From an uncultured Marinobacter sp. (GTDB taxonomy: Bacteria > Pseudomonadota > Gammaproteobacteria > Pseudomonadales > Oleiphilaceae), in assembly GCF_947259545.1 (NCBI RefSeq), contig NZ_CAMYMK010000002.1:496001-560000 (forward strand): a stretch of DNA of 64,000 nt, read 5' to 3'. How positions within the stretch are numbered: the stretch's first letter is position 1; every line of letters starts with the position of its first letter. A program made the position numbers and the translations under genes. Below are positions 42,566-51,623 of this stretch, piece by piece. Below the pieces are notes generated by a model, which was not told the origin of the DNA, made no database searches, and saw only the letters and a program-made list of their open reading frames with translations.

Positions 42566-45271
42566 CGGTCTGGGAGGTGAGGCGGGGTACGCGTACCCCG
42601 CCGAGCTGGCACGGGCTCGCCGCCTCCTGATGACGATCTTATGCAGCTCCTCCACGACGAGAAGGCTCATGGCGAATGCGAGCAACTGCAACCATTCCTG
42701 CATTGAAATCGGCTGAATCTGCAGGACATCGGAGAGTCCCGGGGCATACATGGCACCAATATGGGCCAGTTGCGCGAGGGGAACCGCCAGCATCAGGAAA
42801 GGGTTGCCAAGCAGGGGAATGCTGAAAAGGGAGCGGAACTCCGAGCGGCTGTTCAGCGCGTGGATGTTGCCGAAGAGTACCATCAGCATCAGCGTCAGGT
42901 TACGGGCTTGCTCAATGCTTTGGCCCTGTTCAAGCGTCCACTGGAAATTGAGGAACGCGACGAGCCCCATCCATGATCCCACCACCAGGACATGCTCAAT
43001 GATCGGTTTATCGAACACGGGCTCGTGAGGCGAGCGCGGTTTAACTGACAATTCGCCGCCTTCCTTCGGTTCGAATGCCAGGGCCACGTCCTGGAAGCCG
43101 TTGGCAACCAGGTTAAGCCAGAGTAGTTGTACCGCGATCATGGGCATTGGCAGACCGGCCAGTACACAAAAGAAGAAAAGCAGGATCGCCGAGAAACCGG
43201 TGGCGACCAGCAGTCCGATCACCTTGCGGATATTGTTGTAAACCACCCGCCCCTGCTCGATGCCGGCGACAATGGAGGAAAAATTGTCATCGGTAACGAT
43301 CAGGTCCGCCGTTTCCTTGGCCACATCCGTGCCGCGCTTGCCCATGGCGATGCCCGCATGGGCCTGCCGCATGGCCGGTGCATCATTGACGCCATCCCCG
43401 GTGACCGCGACAAAATGACCGTCCCGCATGAAGCTGTCCACAATCTGGGCTTTCCTGGCGGGTTCTATGCGGGCGAAAACCCGGGCCTGACGGATGAGCT
43501 GGTCGACGGCCAATTGGCCCTCGGCACTGGCTTCATCAAGCATGGGACCCGTGACAACCGTTGCGTCTCCGTCACACAGGCCCAGTTCCAGGGCAATCGA
43601 TTTCGCGGTAGCGGGATGGTCGCCCGTGACCATGGCCACCTCAATACCGCCGGTGCGGCACTTTTCGATGGCGTCAAAGGCTTCATGGCGAAGCGGGTCG
43701 ATCATGGCGACCATGCCGAGAAAGATCATATCGACCATCTCATGGTCGCCGGATGAAGAGGTTTTCTTCGCCAGAGCTATAATCCGATAGCCCCGGGAAG
43801 CGAGCTCGGTGAACTGGCTTTCGAGAGCTGGTTTGTCGATTACCTTAGAGCCGTCAGTGGTTGCCATCTCGTTGCACATGGCCAGCATCTTTTCAGGGCT
43901 GCCTTTGGCGTATATGACGGTTTGATCGCCAATCCGGTTGACCACCCCGCTGTAGGCCTTTTCCGACTCATAGGGGATCAGGGCCACCTGTTCCTGCCGG
44001 GTTCGCAGGTCAGTGATGGACATACCCAGCTTCTTGGCCATGACGAGGAACGCGATGTCCACGATATCACCCTGGGAAACCCACTCACCGCCGCTATAGT
44101 CCAGGTAGCTTTCATTGGCGAGGACACCTGCGACACAGAGCTCTCTGAGGGTATCCTGGCCTGCCGCATCCACCTCGGCCCCGGCATAGCCTGTGATCTC
44201 CCCGCCCGGGGCTACGCCCTCGCCAGTGACATCGAACTGGCGTCCATCAGGCAGCATCACCTTGCGAATAGTGAGTTCGTTGACGGTCAGGGTGCCGGTC
44301 TTGTCGGAGCAGATAAGGGTGCAGGATCCCAGGGCCTCCACAGCCACCAGCTTGCGGATGATCACATTGCGCTTTGCCATCCGGCTCATGCCGATAGCGA
44401 GAGCAACGGTCAGTGCGGCAGGCAGACCTTCGGGAATCACCGAAACCGCCAGGCCGATGGTCATCAGAACCATTTCTTCGATGGAATAACCGCCATCCAG
44501 GATCATCAGGCCTGCCAGGGCGGCAATGGCCACCAGAATGCCGAAGGCCATCTGGTAGGTGAACTTGCGGATGCGAATCATCAGAGGCGGTTCGGCAGAC
44601 GTCTTGCCGGTGACTCCCTGGGCAATCTTGCCAAGCTGGGTACTCGAAGCAGTGGCGATCACCCGGCCGCGTCCGCGCCCATGGGTGATGATGCTGCCCG
44701 CAAAGCACTGGTCAACGCGCTCTGTGAGCGGCGTGCTGTCGTCGCTTGTCCCATCGGCATTCTTGGCAACCGCCAGGGATTCTCCCGTCAGCATGGACTC
44801 GTCCACCGCCAGGCTGCTGGCGCTGAGCAACTGAATATCGGCCGGCACCTTGTCGCCTGAGGAAAGCAAAACGACATCGCCTGGAACGATCTCTTCCACT
44901 TCAACGGTTAGAATCTGGCCATCCCGCAGTACATGGGCTGTGCCTTTCATCATTTGCTTAAGCGCGGCTGCCGCCTTCTGGGCCGAAAATTCCTGGACCG
45001 TGCCGATAACCGCATTGATCAGCAGGACAATCAGGATGAACACCCCGCTGGGGGTCTGACCGAGTGCAAATGACACCGCGGAAGCGATCAGGAGGATGTA
45101 GATGAAAGGGCTGAGGAATTGCCGGGCAAACAGCTCAACCACGCCTGGCATCGGAGGGGCGGGCAGTTGGTTGTAACCATATTTCTCCAGGCGTGCACTG
45201 GCTTCCAGGCCGGAAAGTCCGTTGTCAGCGGGATCCGGTGTGATAGGAGACTCTGGGGATGCGCTGTTCAT
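42560..45271 (-). CDS. P2-type cation-transporting ATPase, probably calcium
   Basis: 903 residues with about ten membrane helices. The phosphorylation motif SDKTGTLT (322-329, Asp323), the actuator motif TGES, and the hinge GDGVNDAP are intact. The segment PEGLPAALTVALAIGMSRMA is typical of the P2A/P2 group of Ca2+ or Na+/K+ exporters; substrate by sequence alone is uncertain. The last 13 residues (AGYAYPASPPRPL) are encoded across a perfect palindrome and repeat sequence, so the native C-terminus may have been changed. It is a single gene. Confidence 0.9.
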   Translation of the reverse strand: MNSASPESPITPDPADNGLSGLEASARLEKYGYNQLPAPPMPGVVELFARQFLSPFIYILLIASAVSFALGQTPSGVFILIVLLINAVIGTVQEFSAQKAAAALKQMMKGTAHVLRDGQILTVEVEEIVPGDVVLLSSGDKVPADIQLLSASSLAVDESMLTGESLAVAKNADGTSDDSTPLTERVDQCFAGSIITHGRGRGRVIATASSTQLGKIAQGVTGKTSAEPPLMIRIRKFTYQMAFGILVAIAALAGLMILDGGYSIEEMVLMTIGLAVSVIPEGLPAALTVALAIGMSRMAKRNVIIRKLVAVEALGSCTLICSDKTGTLTVNELTIRKVMLPDGRQFDVTGEGVAPGGEITGYAGAEVDAAGQDTLRELCVAGVLANESYLDYSGGEWVSQGDIVDIAFLVMAKKLGMSITDLRTRQEQVALIPYESEKAYSGVVNRIGDQTVIYAKGSPEKMLAMCNEMATTDGSKVIDKPALESQFTELASRGYRIIALAKKTSSSGDHEMVDMIFLGMVAMIDPLRHEAFDAIEKCRTGGIEVAMVTGDHPATAKSIALELGLCDGDATVVTGPMLDEASAEGQLAVDQLIRQARVFARIEPARKAQIVDSFMRDGHFVAVTGDGVNDAPAMRQAHAGIAMGKRGTDVAKETADLIVTDDNFSSIVAGIEQGRVVYNNIRKVIGLLVATGFSAILLFFFCVLAGLPMPMIAVQLLWLNLVANGFQDVALAFEPKEGGELSVKPRSPHEPVFDKPIIEHVLVVGSWMGLVAFLNFQWTLEQGQSIEQARNLTLMLMVLFGNIHALNSRSEFRSLFSIPLLGNPFLMLAVPLAQLAHIGAMYAPGLSDVLQIQPISMQEWLQLLAFAMSLLVVEELHKIVIRRRRARASSAGYAYPASPPRPL
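42581..42602. other. 22-bp perfect palindrome at the end of the ATPase gene
   Basis: GGCGGGGTACG followed at once by its reverse complement CGTACCCCGCC. It lies 16 bp from a dispersed-motif copy and within the last codons of the ATPase. It could form a terminator stem for this minus-strand gene. Confidence 0.75.
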
Positions 45272-45343
45272 GTTTTTTGTCGGGCCATGGAGGATAGTGA
45301 ATGCCGTGTCTAGGAAGCGTAAACCCCGTTCTTACCCCGGTCC

Positions 45344-45371
45344 AAAAAAACGCGACAGATTTATTTTTCCG
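45344..45371 (+). repeat. dispersed motif, diverged copy (last in the window)
   Basis: AAAAAAACGCGACAGATTTA then TTTTTCC. Confidence 0.65.
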
Positions 45372-45488
45372 AGCACTTTGTGTGGCTTTCTGTCCTGGTC
45401 TAAGTTTTCTATTGAGGTGTCGGAATTTGCCAAAACCGGTTGCAGTCATCTCGCCTGAATCAATCAAGGTGATCAGAGAGGGATTGCT

Positions 45489-45836
45489 ATGAAATCTAAA
45501 ATTGTATCCGCCATGCTGGCAAGTGTCCTCTGCCTGGGAACTGGATCAGCATTAGCCGACTCCCATGGCATGACCATTATGCAGCTGGCTGAGGAAAAGA
45601 AGTGCACGGCTTGCCACGCTATAAACGAAAGCGAAGCCGAATCGATAGTGCCATCTTTCCTAAGTATCGCGCAGAGATACTCAATGGATGAATCTGATCG
45701 GCTGGTTCAGGTTGTCTTGACTGGCGGAGAGGATCACTGGGGAAACGCAGAAATGCCGGACATGGGGGTTCGCACTGACGTCAGCCGAGGAGAGGCTGAG
45801 AAGCTCGTGAAGTGGATTTTAGAGATGGAAGAGTAA
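45489..45836 (+). CDS. small c-type cytochrome (class I)
   Basis: 115 residues with a signal peptide (MKSKIVSAMLASVLCLGTGSALA-DS) and one haem-binding CTACH (39-43); Met89 in NAEMPDMG is the likely axial ligand. It is a periplasmic electron carrier of the c551/c552 type. GAGGGA precedes the ATG. It stands alone; the redox partner is not evident. GC and codon use match the neighbours. Confidence 0.9.
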   Translation: MKSKIVSAMLASVLCLGTGSALADSHGMTIMQLAEEKKCTACHAINESEAESIVPSFLSIAQRYSMDESDRLVQVVLTGGEDHWGNAEMPDMGVRTDVSRGEAEKLVKWILEMEE

Positions 45837-45942
45837 AAGACTGGACTGAAACCCGGAATTCCGACTCACTCAAGCCCTGTCTCTCGAGCGCCAGCCGCAG
45901 AGCGTTGTGTCAGGGGGCAATGGATGAGTCCTTCGTTTAAAG

Positions 45943-46233
45943 TTACTGATTGCTACGAGGCTTGCCGAAAAGGACTCGCAATTCATCCTTTGCAGCCTCA
46001 AGACGGTCTCTTTGCTCCGGGGGAAGTTGTTTGCCCGCCCGGTTGATGTAGAAGGTTAGCATCGACATGGCAGACCGGTAAGGATCCGATTTGCGACGCT
46101 TGCTCTCTTCGGCGGACTTCTTCAGAGAGCGGGCGATTTCCTTGGGATCTTCAAGGGCAAACACGCCGCGCTCGAGGTCCAGGGCATTGCTGGAATCGGT
46201 CACCTTCTGCGACCAGCGTTCAGAGTTATCCAA
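45943..46233 (-). CDS. DUF3175 family protein
   Basis: 96 residues if started at TTG 46233 with GGGGG upstream; the ATG at 46356 would overlap the divergent HAD gene start and add non-conserved residues. Conserved blocks: WSQKVTDSSNALDLERGVFA, IARSLKKSAEESKRRKSDPY, AMSMLTFYINRAGK. This matches DUF3175, a small basic family of unknown function, sometimes found with stress genes. Divergent from the HAD phosphatase. Confidence 0.85.
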   Translation of the reverse strand: MDNSERWSQKVTDSSNALDLERGVFALEDPKEIARSLKKSAEESKRRKSDPYRSAMSMLTFYINRAGKQLPPEQRDRLEAAKDELRVLFGKPRSNQ

Positions 46234-46349
46234 AATTACCCCCAGTCGTGTTTCGGGTCGTCCCAACAGGTTGCATCTCACGGGTGATTGGTCAGTGCTA
46301 GACTGACAGAAAGTACAAATCTCAGCCAACCGGAGGAGGTCAGAGCACC

Positions 46350-47108
46350 ATGCCACAGCCTCAGGGACTCTGTATCGATATTTCCGGTGTGCTCCATGAA
46401 GAGGGTGAAATAGTCGCTGGCTCGCGGGATGCCATTGCCCGACTCCGCAGGGCCGGCGTGCCCTTGCGCTTTCTCACCAACACGTCCCGCAAGCCCTCCC
46501 GCGCTGTGCTGGACCAGCTCCGGGATCTGGGGGTCGGGGCCACTGAGGAGGAGGTGCTCACGGCACCGGCCGCTGTTGCACGCTTCCTGGAAGCCCGGAA
46601 TCTGAAACCCTGGCTGCTGGTGCACCCTGACATCGAGGAGGAGTTCGAACCGGCGCCGTACTCGGATGCCGATGCGGTGGTGGTCTGTGACGCCGGTGAT
46701 CGTTTCGATTATCGCCGGCTGGATCAGGCCTTCCGTCTGCTGATGGCGGGCACCCCTCTGCTGGCGGTGGGCATGAACCGTTACTTCAAGCAATCCGACG
46801 GCCTGCATCTGGATGCCGGCCCCTTTATTCGCGCCCTGGAGTATGCGGCCGGGGTAGAGGCCACCATCATTGGCAAGCCTGGCGAGGCCATGTTCCATGA
46901 GGCCTGTGACAGTATGGGGTTGGCGCCGGGTGATTGTCTGATGATCGGCGACGATGTAGAAGCGGATATTGGCGGCGCCCGGAGGGCCGGGCTTGAGGCC
47001 GCGCTGGTGACAACCGGCAAGTATCGGGAATCCGACCATGACCGGGCCACGGAGCTCGGTGCCGGCGTTTTCGACGATATCGCCGCTGTGGTGTCACACT
47101 GGTTCTAA
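46350..47108 (+). CDS. HAD-IIA hydrolase, LHPP-like phosphatase
   Basis: 252 residues of the HAD subfamily IIA. Motif I is CIDISGVLHEE (Asp10, with Ser in place of the second Asp, as in the LHPP/TIGR01458-like group), motif II FLTNTSRKP, and motif IV GDCLMIGDDVEADIGGARRA. Related enzymes act on phospholysine, phosphohistidine or pyrophosphate; the substrate here is not shown. GGAGG upstream. CopD and channel genes follow in the same direction. Confidence 0.87.
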   Translation: MPQPQGLCIDISGVLHEEGEIVAGSRDAIARLRRAGVPLRFLTNTSRKPSRAVLDQLRDLGVGATEEEVLTAPAAVARFLEARNLKPWLLVHPDIEEEFEPAPYSDADAVVVCDAGDRFDYRRLDQAFRLLMAGTPLLAVGMNRYFKQSDGLHLDAGPFIRALEYAAGVEATIIGKPGEAMFHEACDSMGLAPGDCLMIGDDVEADIGGARRAGLEAALVTTGKYRESDHDRATELGAGVFDDIAAVVSHWF

Positions 47109-47161
47109 GGCGGGATGAGGCTTATGCTCGTCACAGACATTTTTCATCCGGGAATCGATTT

Positions 47162-47617
47162 ATGAGTCTGGCTATAGCACTGCATGTTCTCTCTGCCGTG
47201 ATCTGGGTTGGCGGTATGTTTTTCGCCTATATGGCGATGCGACCGGCGGTGGTCGAGGTGATTGATGCGTCCCAGCGGGGCGTGCTCTGGTGTCACACCC
47301 TGTCCCGGTTTTTCCGGTGGGTATGGGCGGCGGTGATCCTGTTGCTGGTGACCGGTTACTGGATGATCTTCAGCGTGTTCGGTGGCATGGCGGGTGCCGG
47401 CTGGCATATCCACGTCATGCAGGGACTGGGGATTGTGATGATGCTGATCTATTTTCATGTCTATTTTGTCCCCTTCCGGCGGCTGCAGCTGGCGGTCGCC
47501 AACCAGGACCCCCAGGAAGGCGGGCGCCAGGTGGGGCAGATCCGCAAGCTGGTGGGCATCAATCTGATTTTTGGGTTGATCGTGGTGGTGGTTGGTGCCG
47601 GCGGCCGGTATCTGTAA
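47162..47617 (+). CDS. CopD family membrane protein
   Basis: 151 residues, four membrane helices. The start SLAIALHVLSAVIWVGGMFF and the later RFFRWVWAAVILLLVTGYWM are typical of the CopD domain, with conserved His (ALHVL) and Trp. CopD proteins take part in copper uptake; this short stand-alone form is common and its role uncertain. It follows the HAD gene by 53 bp and precedes the channel by 49 bp. Confidence 0.85.
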   Translation: MSLAIALHVLSAVIWVGGMFFAYMAMRPAVVEVIDASQRGVLWCHTLSRFFRWVWAAVILLLVTGYWMIFSVFGGMAGAGWHIHVMQGLGIVMMLIYFHVYFVPFRRLQLAVANQDPQEGGRQVGQIRKLVGINLIFGLIVVVVGAGGRYL

Positions 47618-47666
47618 GCCCAGCGGAATCCCTGCGTGTTCAATGACAGGTAAAGAGGCAGCTTAG

Positions 47667-48524
47667 ATGGCGACAGAAAAACCGGGCGGCCTGGGGCTCA
47701 AGATGCGTCTGTTTCAAATCATTTTTGAATCAGACACCCGTTTGGCCAAAGGCTTCGATGTGTTTTTGGCTTTGCTGATATTTCTCAGCGTCGGGATTAT
47801 TCTTCTGGACAGTGTTCCGGAATATCATGCCCGCTTCGGTGAGCTGTTTTATGTGCTGGAATGGAGTGTAACGCTGCTGTTCACGCTTGAACTCGGCCTG
47901 CGTATTTATTGCCTGGAGAAGCCGCAGCTCTATCTGAAAAGCTTTTACGGGGTTATTGACGTCCTGGCTGTCCTGCCGACCTGGCTGGCACTTTTGCTCC
48001 CGGGCGCGCAGACCCTTGTCGTATTGCGCTTGCTGCGTACCTTGCGTCTGTTCCGGGTACTGGAAATGATGACGGTAGTGGGTGAGGGCCGCCTGCTGAT
48101 GGGCGCGCTGCTTCGCAGCCGGCATCAGATCCTGCTTTTTCTGTTCACAGTAATGATACTCGTGACCATCTTCTCTTCTTTGCTCTATCTTATTGAGCCA
48201 GCCGAAGCGGGCTTTAGCAGCATTCCCACAGCTATTTACTGGGGCATCGTGACACTGACGACGGTGGGGTATGGGGACATAACGCCGGTTACACCCTGGG
48301 GGCAGTTCATTTCCATGATGATCATGTTGACGGGCTACTCGATTATTGCGCTACCCGTTGGTGTTTTTTCCGCGGAAGTTATTCGCGCCCTGCGTGCGGA
48401 ACGTTACTCAGATGAAGCCTGCCCGGGATGCGGTAAACATCGACATGAAATCGATGCCAACTACTGTAAATACTGCGGTACCTGGCTTGATGAAGAGAAG
48501 CCTGAGCCTGGCGGCTCCGAGTGA
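47667..48524 (+). CDS. voltage-gated potassium channel with C-terminal zinc ribbon
   Basis: 285 residues: six membrane helices of the Kv/KvAP type, an S4-like segment with regular arginines (LVVLRLLRTLRLFRVLEMM), and the selectivity filter TTVGYGD (198-204). The C-terminal cytoplasmic tail carries a zinc ribbon: Cys252-x2-Cys255 and Cys267-x2-Cys270 (CPGCGKHRH...YCKYCG). The channel conducts K+; the zinc ribbon may regulate assembly or sensing. It lies 49 bp after CopD. Confidence 0.9.
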   Translation: MATEKPGGLGLKMRLFQIIFESDTRLAKGFDVFLALLIFLSVGIILLDSVPEYHARFGELFYVLEWSVTLLFTLELGLRIYCLEKPQLYLKSFYGVIDVLAVLPTWLALLLPGAQTLVVLRLLRTLRLFRVLEMMTVVGEGRLLMGALLRSRHQILLFLFTVMILVTIFSSLLYLIEPAEAGFSSIPTAIYWGIVTLTTVGYGDITPVTPWGQFISMMIMLTGYSIIALPVGVFSAEVIRALRAERYSDEACPGCGKHRHEIDANYCKYCGTWLDEEKPEPGGSE

Positions 48525-48638
48525 AGCATACGCTCATCCCTCAACGCGCGCCTTTTGCTTCAAACAATTATTTTCTGTTTCGGATATGATGGAGGTTTGC
48601 AGTTGGTGAATAAACCAACCGTTAACCTGGAGATTATA

Positions 48639-48800
48639 ATGAGCAAGAAACCCGTAAAAGCTACGCTAACGACCGCCATGATTGAGGAGCAGACGGCTGC
48701 TTTTTTAAAAGCCGGCGGAACCGTCGAGTATGTGGGCAAGGGAAAAAGTGGGCAATTCGCCTCTTCGGGTTCCAAGCAGGTTAACGTGAAAGCTGGCTGA
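48639..48800 (+). CDS. 53-residue basic protein with AFLxxGG motif
   Basis: ATG 48639 with CTGGAG seven bases upstream. Product: MSKKPVKATLTTAMIEEQTA, then AFLKAGGTVEYVGKGKSG and a Ser/Gly-rich end. Lysine-rich, no membrane segment. The EEQTAAFLKAGG part resembles the C-terminal region of the RNA-polymerase-binding SutA family, but the rest is too short for confidence. It is near the channel gene and may be an independent small regulator. Confidence 0.55.
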   Translation: MSKKPVKATLTTAMIEEQTAAFLKAGGTVEYVGKGKSGQFASSGSKQVNVKAG

Positions 48801-48862
48801 AAAGATTAGCTATACAGCTTCGCGGCGCAACTGCCGGCGGCCGTTATCTGTACGCCTGTAAA

Positions 48863-49831
48863 CTACATTAAACCCGTTCTGATCATGTCGAACGTGTCCA
48901 GAATCCGTGCCACAAACTGGTCTTTCGGGCGAAAGCTGCTTTTGGTGCTGAGTGATACGTCCCTCTGCAGGTGGTCCAGTAGTTTGAGCAGGCGCCGGCG
49001 GTGCAAACCGACCGCCGCCTGAACGGGATCGAAGATAACACCGGACAAGGCCGCAAACGCCGCCAATGCGGCCATGACAGCGACCATAACGCTGGCTGTC
49101 GTCGCCAGCGAAGGTTCTGGTGGAAATACGCTGTAGTACCACCCGCCGATGGTTTCTCCCAGGATAAAGTCCCTCGCGGCCAGGGTCTTCGCGAGCATGG
49201 ACGCGAGCACCACCCCGAGCCCGATACCACCCGGGGTAAACTTCTGGAAGGCAAACGCGCCCAACACCGTGCATGAAATGCTGTTGGTGATATCTGCGGA
49301 CGCGGTCCGGGTCACCCGGTACTGACTGAGAGCGTCCGCGACCAGTGGCTCAATCAGCCTGCTAAACCGCTGGTGATCGACCGCCGCACAGGTATGGCGC
49401 TCATAAACCGCCTCCAGCGCTTCAATCAGATAGCTCTCCAGCAGTGGGCCGTCCTGACGGTTGTTCAGCAGGTCCACCAGGATCAGGTGTGAGATGTGTT
49501 GTTGTACCCGGGTGGTGAAACCGGCGGGTACACGGTTGGCTAATCCGTGCAGCCACATCAGGCCTGTTCGCTTGGGGACCAGAATTTTTAGCAGGCAGGC
49601 CAGGGCATATACCGGCGCCCAGAGTAGATTGAGAGGGGCCCGCAACATGTCCCATCCCAGCGCCATCCGGTTGGTCGCGACGGCACCGGGGTAATGGAAA
49701 TGACGGTCAATAAACGCCGGTACCCGCGCCCGGCAGTCGTCAAAGTAGCGTTCTATGCCTGAGCGGATTGCCTGGTCTATTTCAGCTTCGGAGACGTGTT
49801 GCTCGGGCGACTCAAACCGACTCACGTGCAT
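48863..49831 (-). CDS. DUF6635-like membrane protein
   Basis: 322 residues with several hydrophobic segments (LLWAPVYALACLLKILVPKR; SVMVAVMAALAAFAALSGVI) and a conserved soluble N-terminal region starting SEAEIDQAIRSGIERYFDDC. It matches a membrane protein family of unknown function (DUF6635 by memory). Its start overlaps the end of the MOSC gene by ten bases, so they form an operon with the MOSC gene first. Confidence 0.75.
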   Translation of the reverse strand: MHVSRFESPEQHVSEAEIDQAIRSGIERYFDDCRARVPAFIDRHFHYPGAVATNRMALGWDMLRAPLNLLWAPVYALACLLKILVPKRTGLMWLHGLANRVPAGFTTRVQQHISHLILVDLLNNRQDGPLLESYLIEALEAVYERHTCAAVDHQRFSRLIEPLVADALSQYRVTRTASADITNSISCTVLGAFAFQKFTPGGIGLGVVLASMLAKTLAARDFILGETIGGWYYSVFPPEPSLATTASVMVAVMAALAAFAALSGVIFDPVQAAVGLHRRRLLKLLDHLQRDVSLSTKSSFRPKDQFVARILDTFDMIRTGLM

Positions 49832-50313
49832 ACCTGAACGTTGTCGCCGATTGCCACTTCGCCCCCTTCCACTACTCGCGTAGTGATCCCGCCATGCCCG
49901 CGCATGGCGTTGTAACCGCCCGGCCCAAGCATGGCCTCCATCTTACTACAGGGGTGGCACAGGCCTGTGTACTCCAGCACCACACCACCGATCCGGAAGG
50001 TTTTGCCTTTCAGGGCCAGCAGGTTCAGGCCGGAAACCACAATGTTGCGTCGGAACACTTCGGGACCAATGGCCTCCCGCCCCAGGCAGGAGGCGATGGC
50101 ATGCAGGTGTTCTTTCTGGATCAGGGTCACCTGACGTTTGCTGGTCTCGCGGCCCTTGAAGCGATCGCCTTCCAGGCCTTTGCCCGGGGTGACCGTCACG
50201 CTTTCGAGCGTTTGCATTGGCTCACCGCGGCTGGGGCGGATACCGATCCATTCCACTTGGCCGCATTGGGGGAGGGTGTCGAGCAGGGTTTGCAGTGGTG
50301 TTGGTTCAGGCAT
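49822..50313 (-). CDS. MOSC domain protein
   Basis: 163 residues from ATG 50313; the frame is open upstream to 50352 without a good site. MOSC hallmarks: GDRFKGRETSKRQVTLIQKE, EVFRRNIVVSGLNLL and the conserved Cys in GLCHPCSKMEAML. MOSC domains bind a molybdenum cofactor or act in sulfur transfer; the substrate is unknown. It overlaps the downstream membrane-protein gene. Confidence 0.87.
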   Translation of the reverse strand: MPEPTPLQTLLDTLPQCGQVEWIGIRPSRGEPMQTLESVTVTPGKGLEGDRFKGRETSKRQVTLIQKEHLHAIASCLGREAIGPEVFRRNIVVSGLNLLALKGKTFRIGGVVLEYTGLCHPCSKMEAMLGPGGYNAMRGHGGITTRVVEGGEVAIGDNVQVCT

Positions 50314-50657
50314 AGGCGATCGTTTGAGTAGGGATGGTCGGTAGAATGTCACCTGCCAGAGCGGGACGCAATGTCCACTACCTGGCAGGATATAATGCTA
50401 CGCCCGAAAGTGTGGAGTGGACTCAGCAGGCGGCCAGAATCAAAAATATTGTAAAGATATATAGCTTTTTGATATTGAGGTATTTATTCGATTCATCCAT
50501 GCTGTAAAGTATCTGCCCATGACAACATGTAAGGGACGACATCAGGTTCAGAGATGAACCATCCCCGCGTCTTGGTGCGGAATCCCTTCCGGCTGTCCCG
50601 TCACTGTTATTACTTGTCCGTTAAATTATTGTTCCTGGCAGGTTAAGGAGCCAATTG
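50314..50657. other. 344-bp gap upstream of the lipoprotein operon
   Basis: AT-rich sequence (about 50440-50515) probably holds the promoter of the CsgG-like operon. No promoter was resolved and no gene was seen. Confidence 0.45.
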
Positions 50658-51623
50658 ATGAAAAAGATCCTTCCCTGGCTGGTGTTGGGAATTCTTTCAG
50701 GCTGTGCGACACAAGCGCCTCAAATGAAGGAAGTCGAACCGGCCATCTCTGCTGAACAGCAAAGAGCTGCTCAGCAATCCGCATTAGAAGAAAGCAAGTC
50801 CAAGCGATTAACTCTAAAGAGAAAAATTGCGGTTGGTCGAATTTCCAATGAAACGAATTATGGTCGCAGCCTGCTTCGGTCCAATGCTGAAGATCAGTTG
50901 GGGTCAAAGGTAACGGACATGTTCTTGCAGGCTTTGGCCAACAGCCAAAGTTATCTGGTTTTTGAGCGACCGGATATTGAGCTGTTGAGCAAGGAAGCGG
51001 AACTGTCGGGCCAGGAAATTTCTATCACCGGTGTCGACACCCTTGTCATTGGTTCGCTGACCCAATTTGGTCGCGCCACGACAGGCGAACGCGGCTTTTT
51101 GTCCTCTTCCAAGAAACAGGAAGCCACGGCGACCGTGGATCTTCGGTTGGTGGACGTGACGACCGGCCGGGTATTCGCCTCAGTTACAGGGTCCGGTTCT
51201 TCATCGACTGAACAGGCCCGCACCATGGGGTTTGGCTCTGCGGCAGGATACGACGGTAGTCTGAATGATCAGGCGATTGCCGCGGCTGTTACAGCGGCCG
51301 TGGACAAGATGACAGGGCTGTTCCTTGAAAAACCATGGACGGCCGATGTTCTTGCCCAGGAAGACGGCCTCGTTTATATCAGCGGAGGTAAAAGCCAGGG
51401 GGTCCGCGAAGGGATGGTTTTTGCCGTCGAGACACGAGGCAAGAAAGTGAAATCTCAAACGACGGGTACGGTGATCTCCCTGCCAGGTAAGGAAGTTGCC
51501 GAGCTGACAGTCGTCGGACTGTTTGGCGACGATCCTCTGGATCAGGGGGCAATTGGTGAAATCTCTGAAGGTTCGTTGAAAGGCCATGATCTGAGTGAAC
51601 TGCGCGTCAAGGAGAAGAAGTAA
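50658..51623 (+). CDS. CsgG/HfaB family lipoprotein
   Basis: 321 residues from ATG 50658 (TAAGGAG upstream). Lipobox LSGC (Cys16). The CsgG-type core is visible: KRKIAVGRISNETNYGRSLL, DMFLQALANSQSYLVFERPD, DTLVIGSLTQFGR, DLRLVDVTTGRVFASVTGSG. CsgG proteins form outer-membrane secretion pores for curli-like fibres; this branch heads a four-gene lipoprotein operon with DUF4810 and DUF799, a set also known in Neisseria (NMB1164-1162), and is not tied to curli genes here. The stop overlaps the next start by one base. Confidence 0.87.
   Translation: MKKILPWLVLGILSGCATQAPQMKEVEPAISAEQQRAAQQSALEESKSKRLTLKRKIAVGRISNETNYGRSLLRSNAEDQLGSKVTDMFLQALANSQSYLVFERPDIELLSKEAELSGQEISITGVDTLVIGSLTQFGRATTGERGFLSSSKKQEATATVDLRLVDVTTGRVFASVTGSGSSSTEQARTMGFGSAAGYDGSLNDQAIAAAVTAAVDKMTGLFLEKPWTADVLAQEDGLVYISGGKSQGVREGMVFAVETRGKKVKSQTTGTVISLPGKEVAELTVVGLFGDDPLDQGAIGEISEGSLKGHDLSELRVKEKK

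Noticed and set aside
43922..44860. 312-codon plus-strand frame opposite the P-type ATPase
   Set aside because: The ATPase frame has all catalytic motifs; the antisense product has none.
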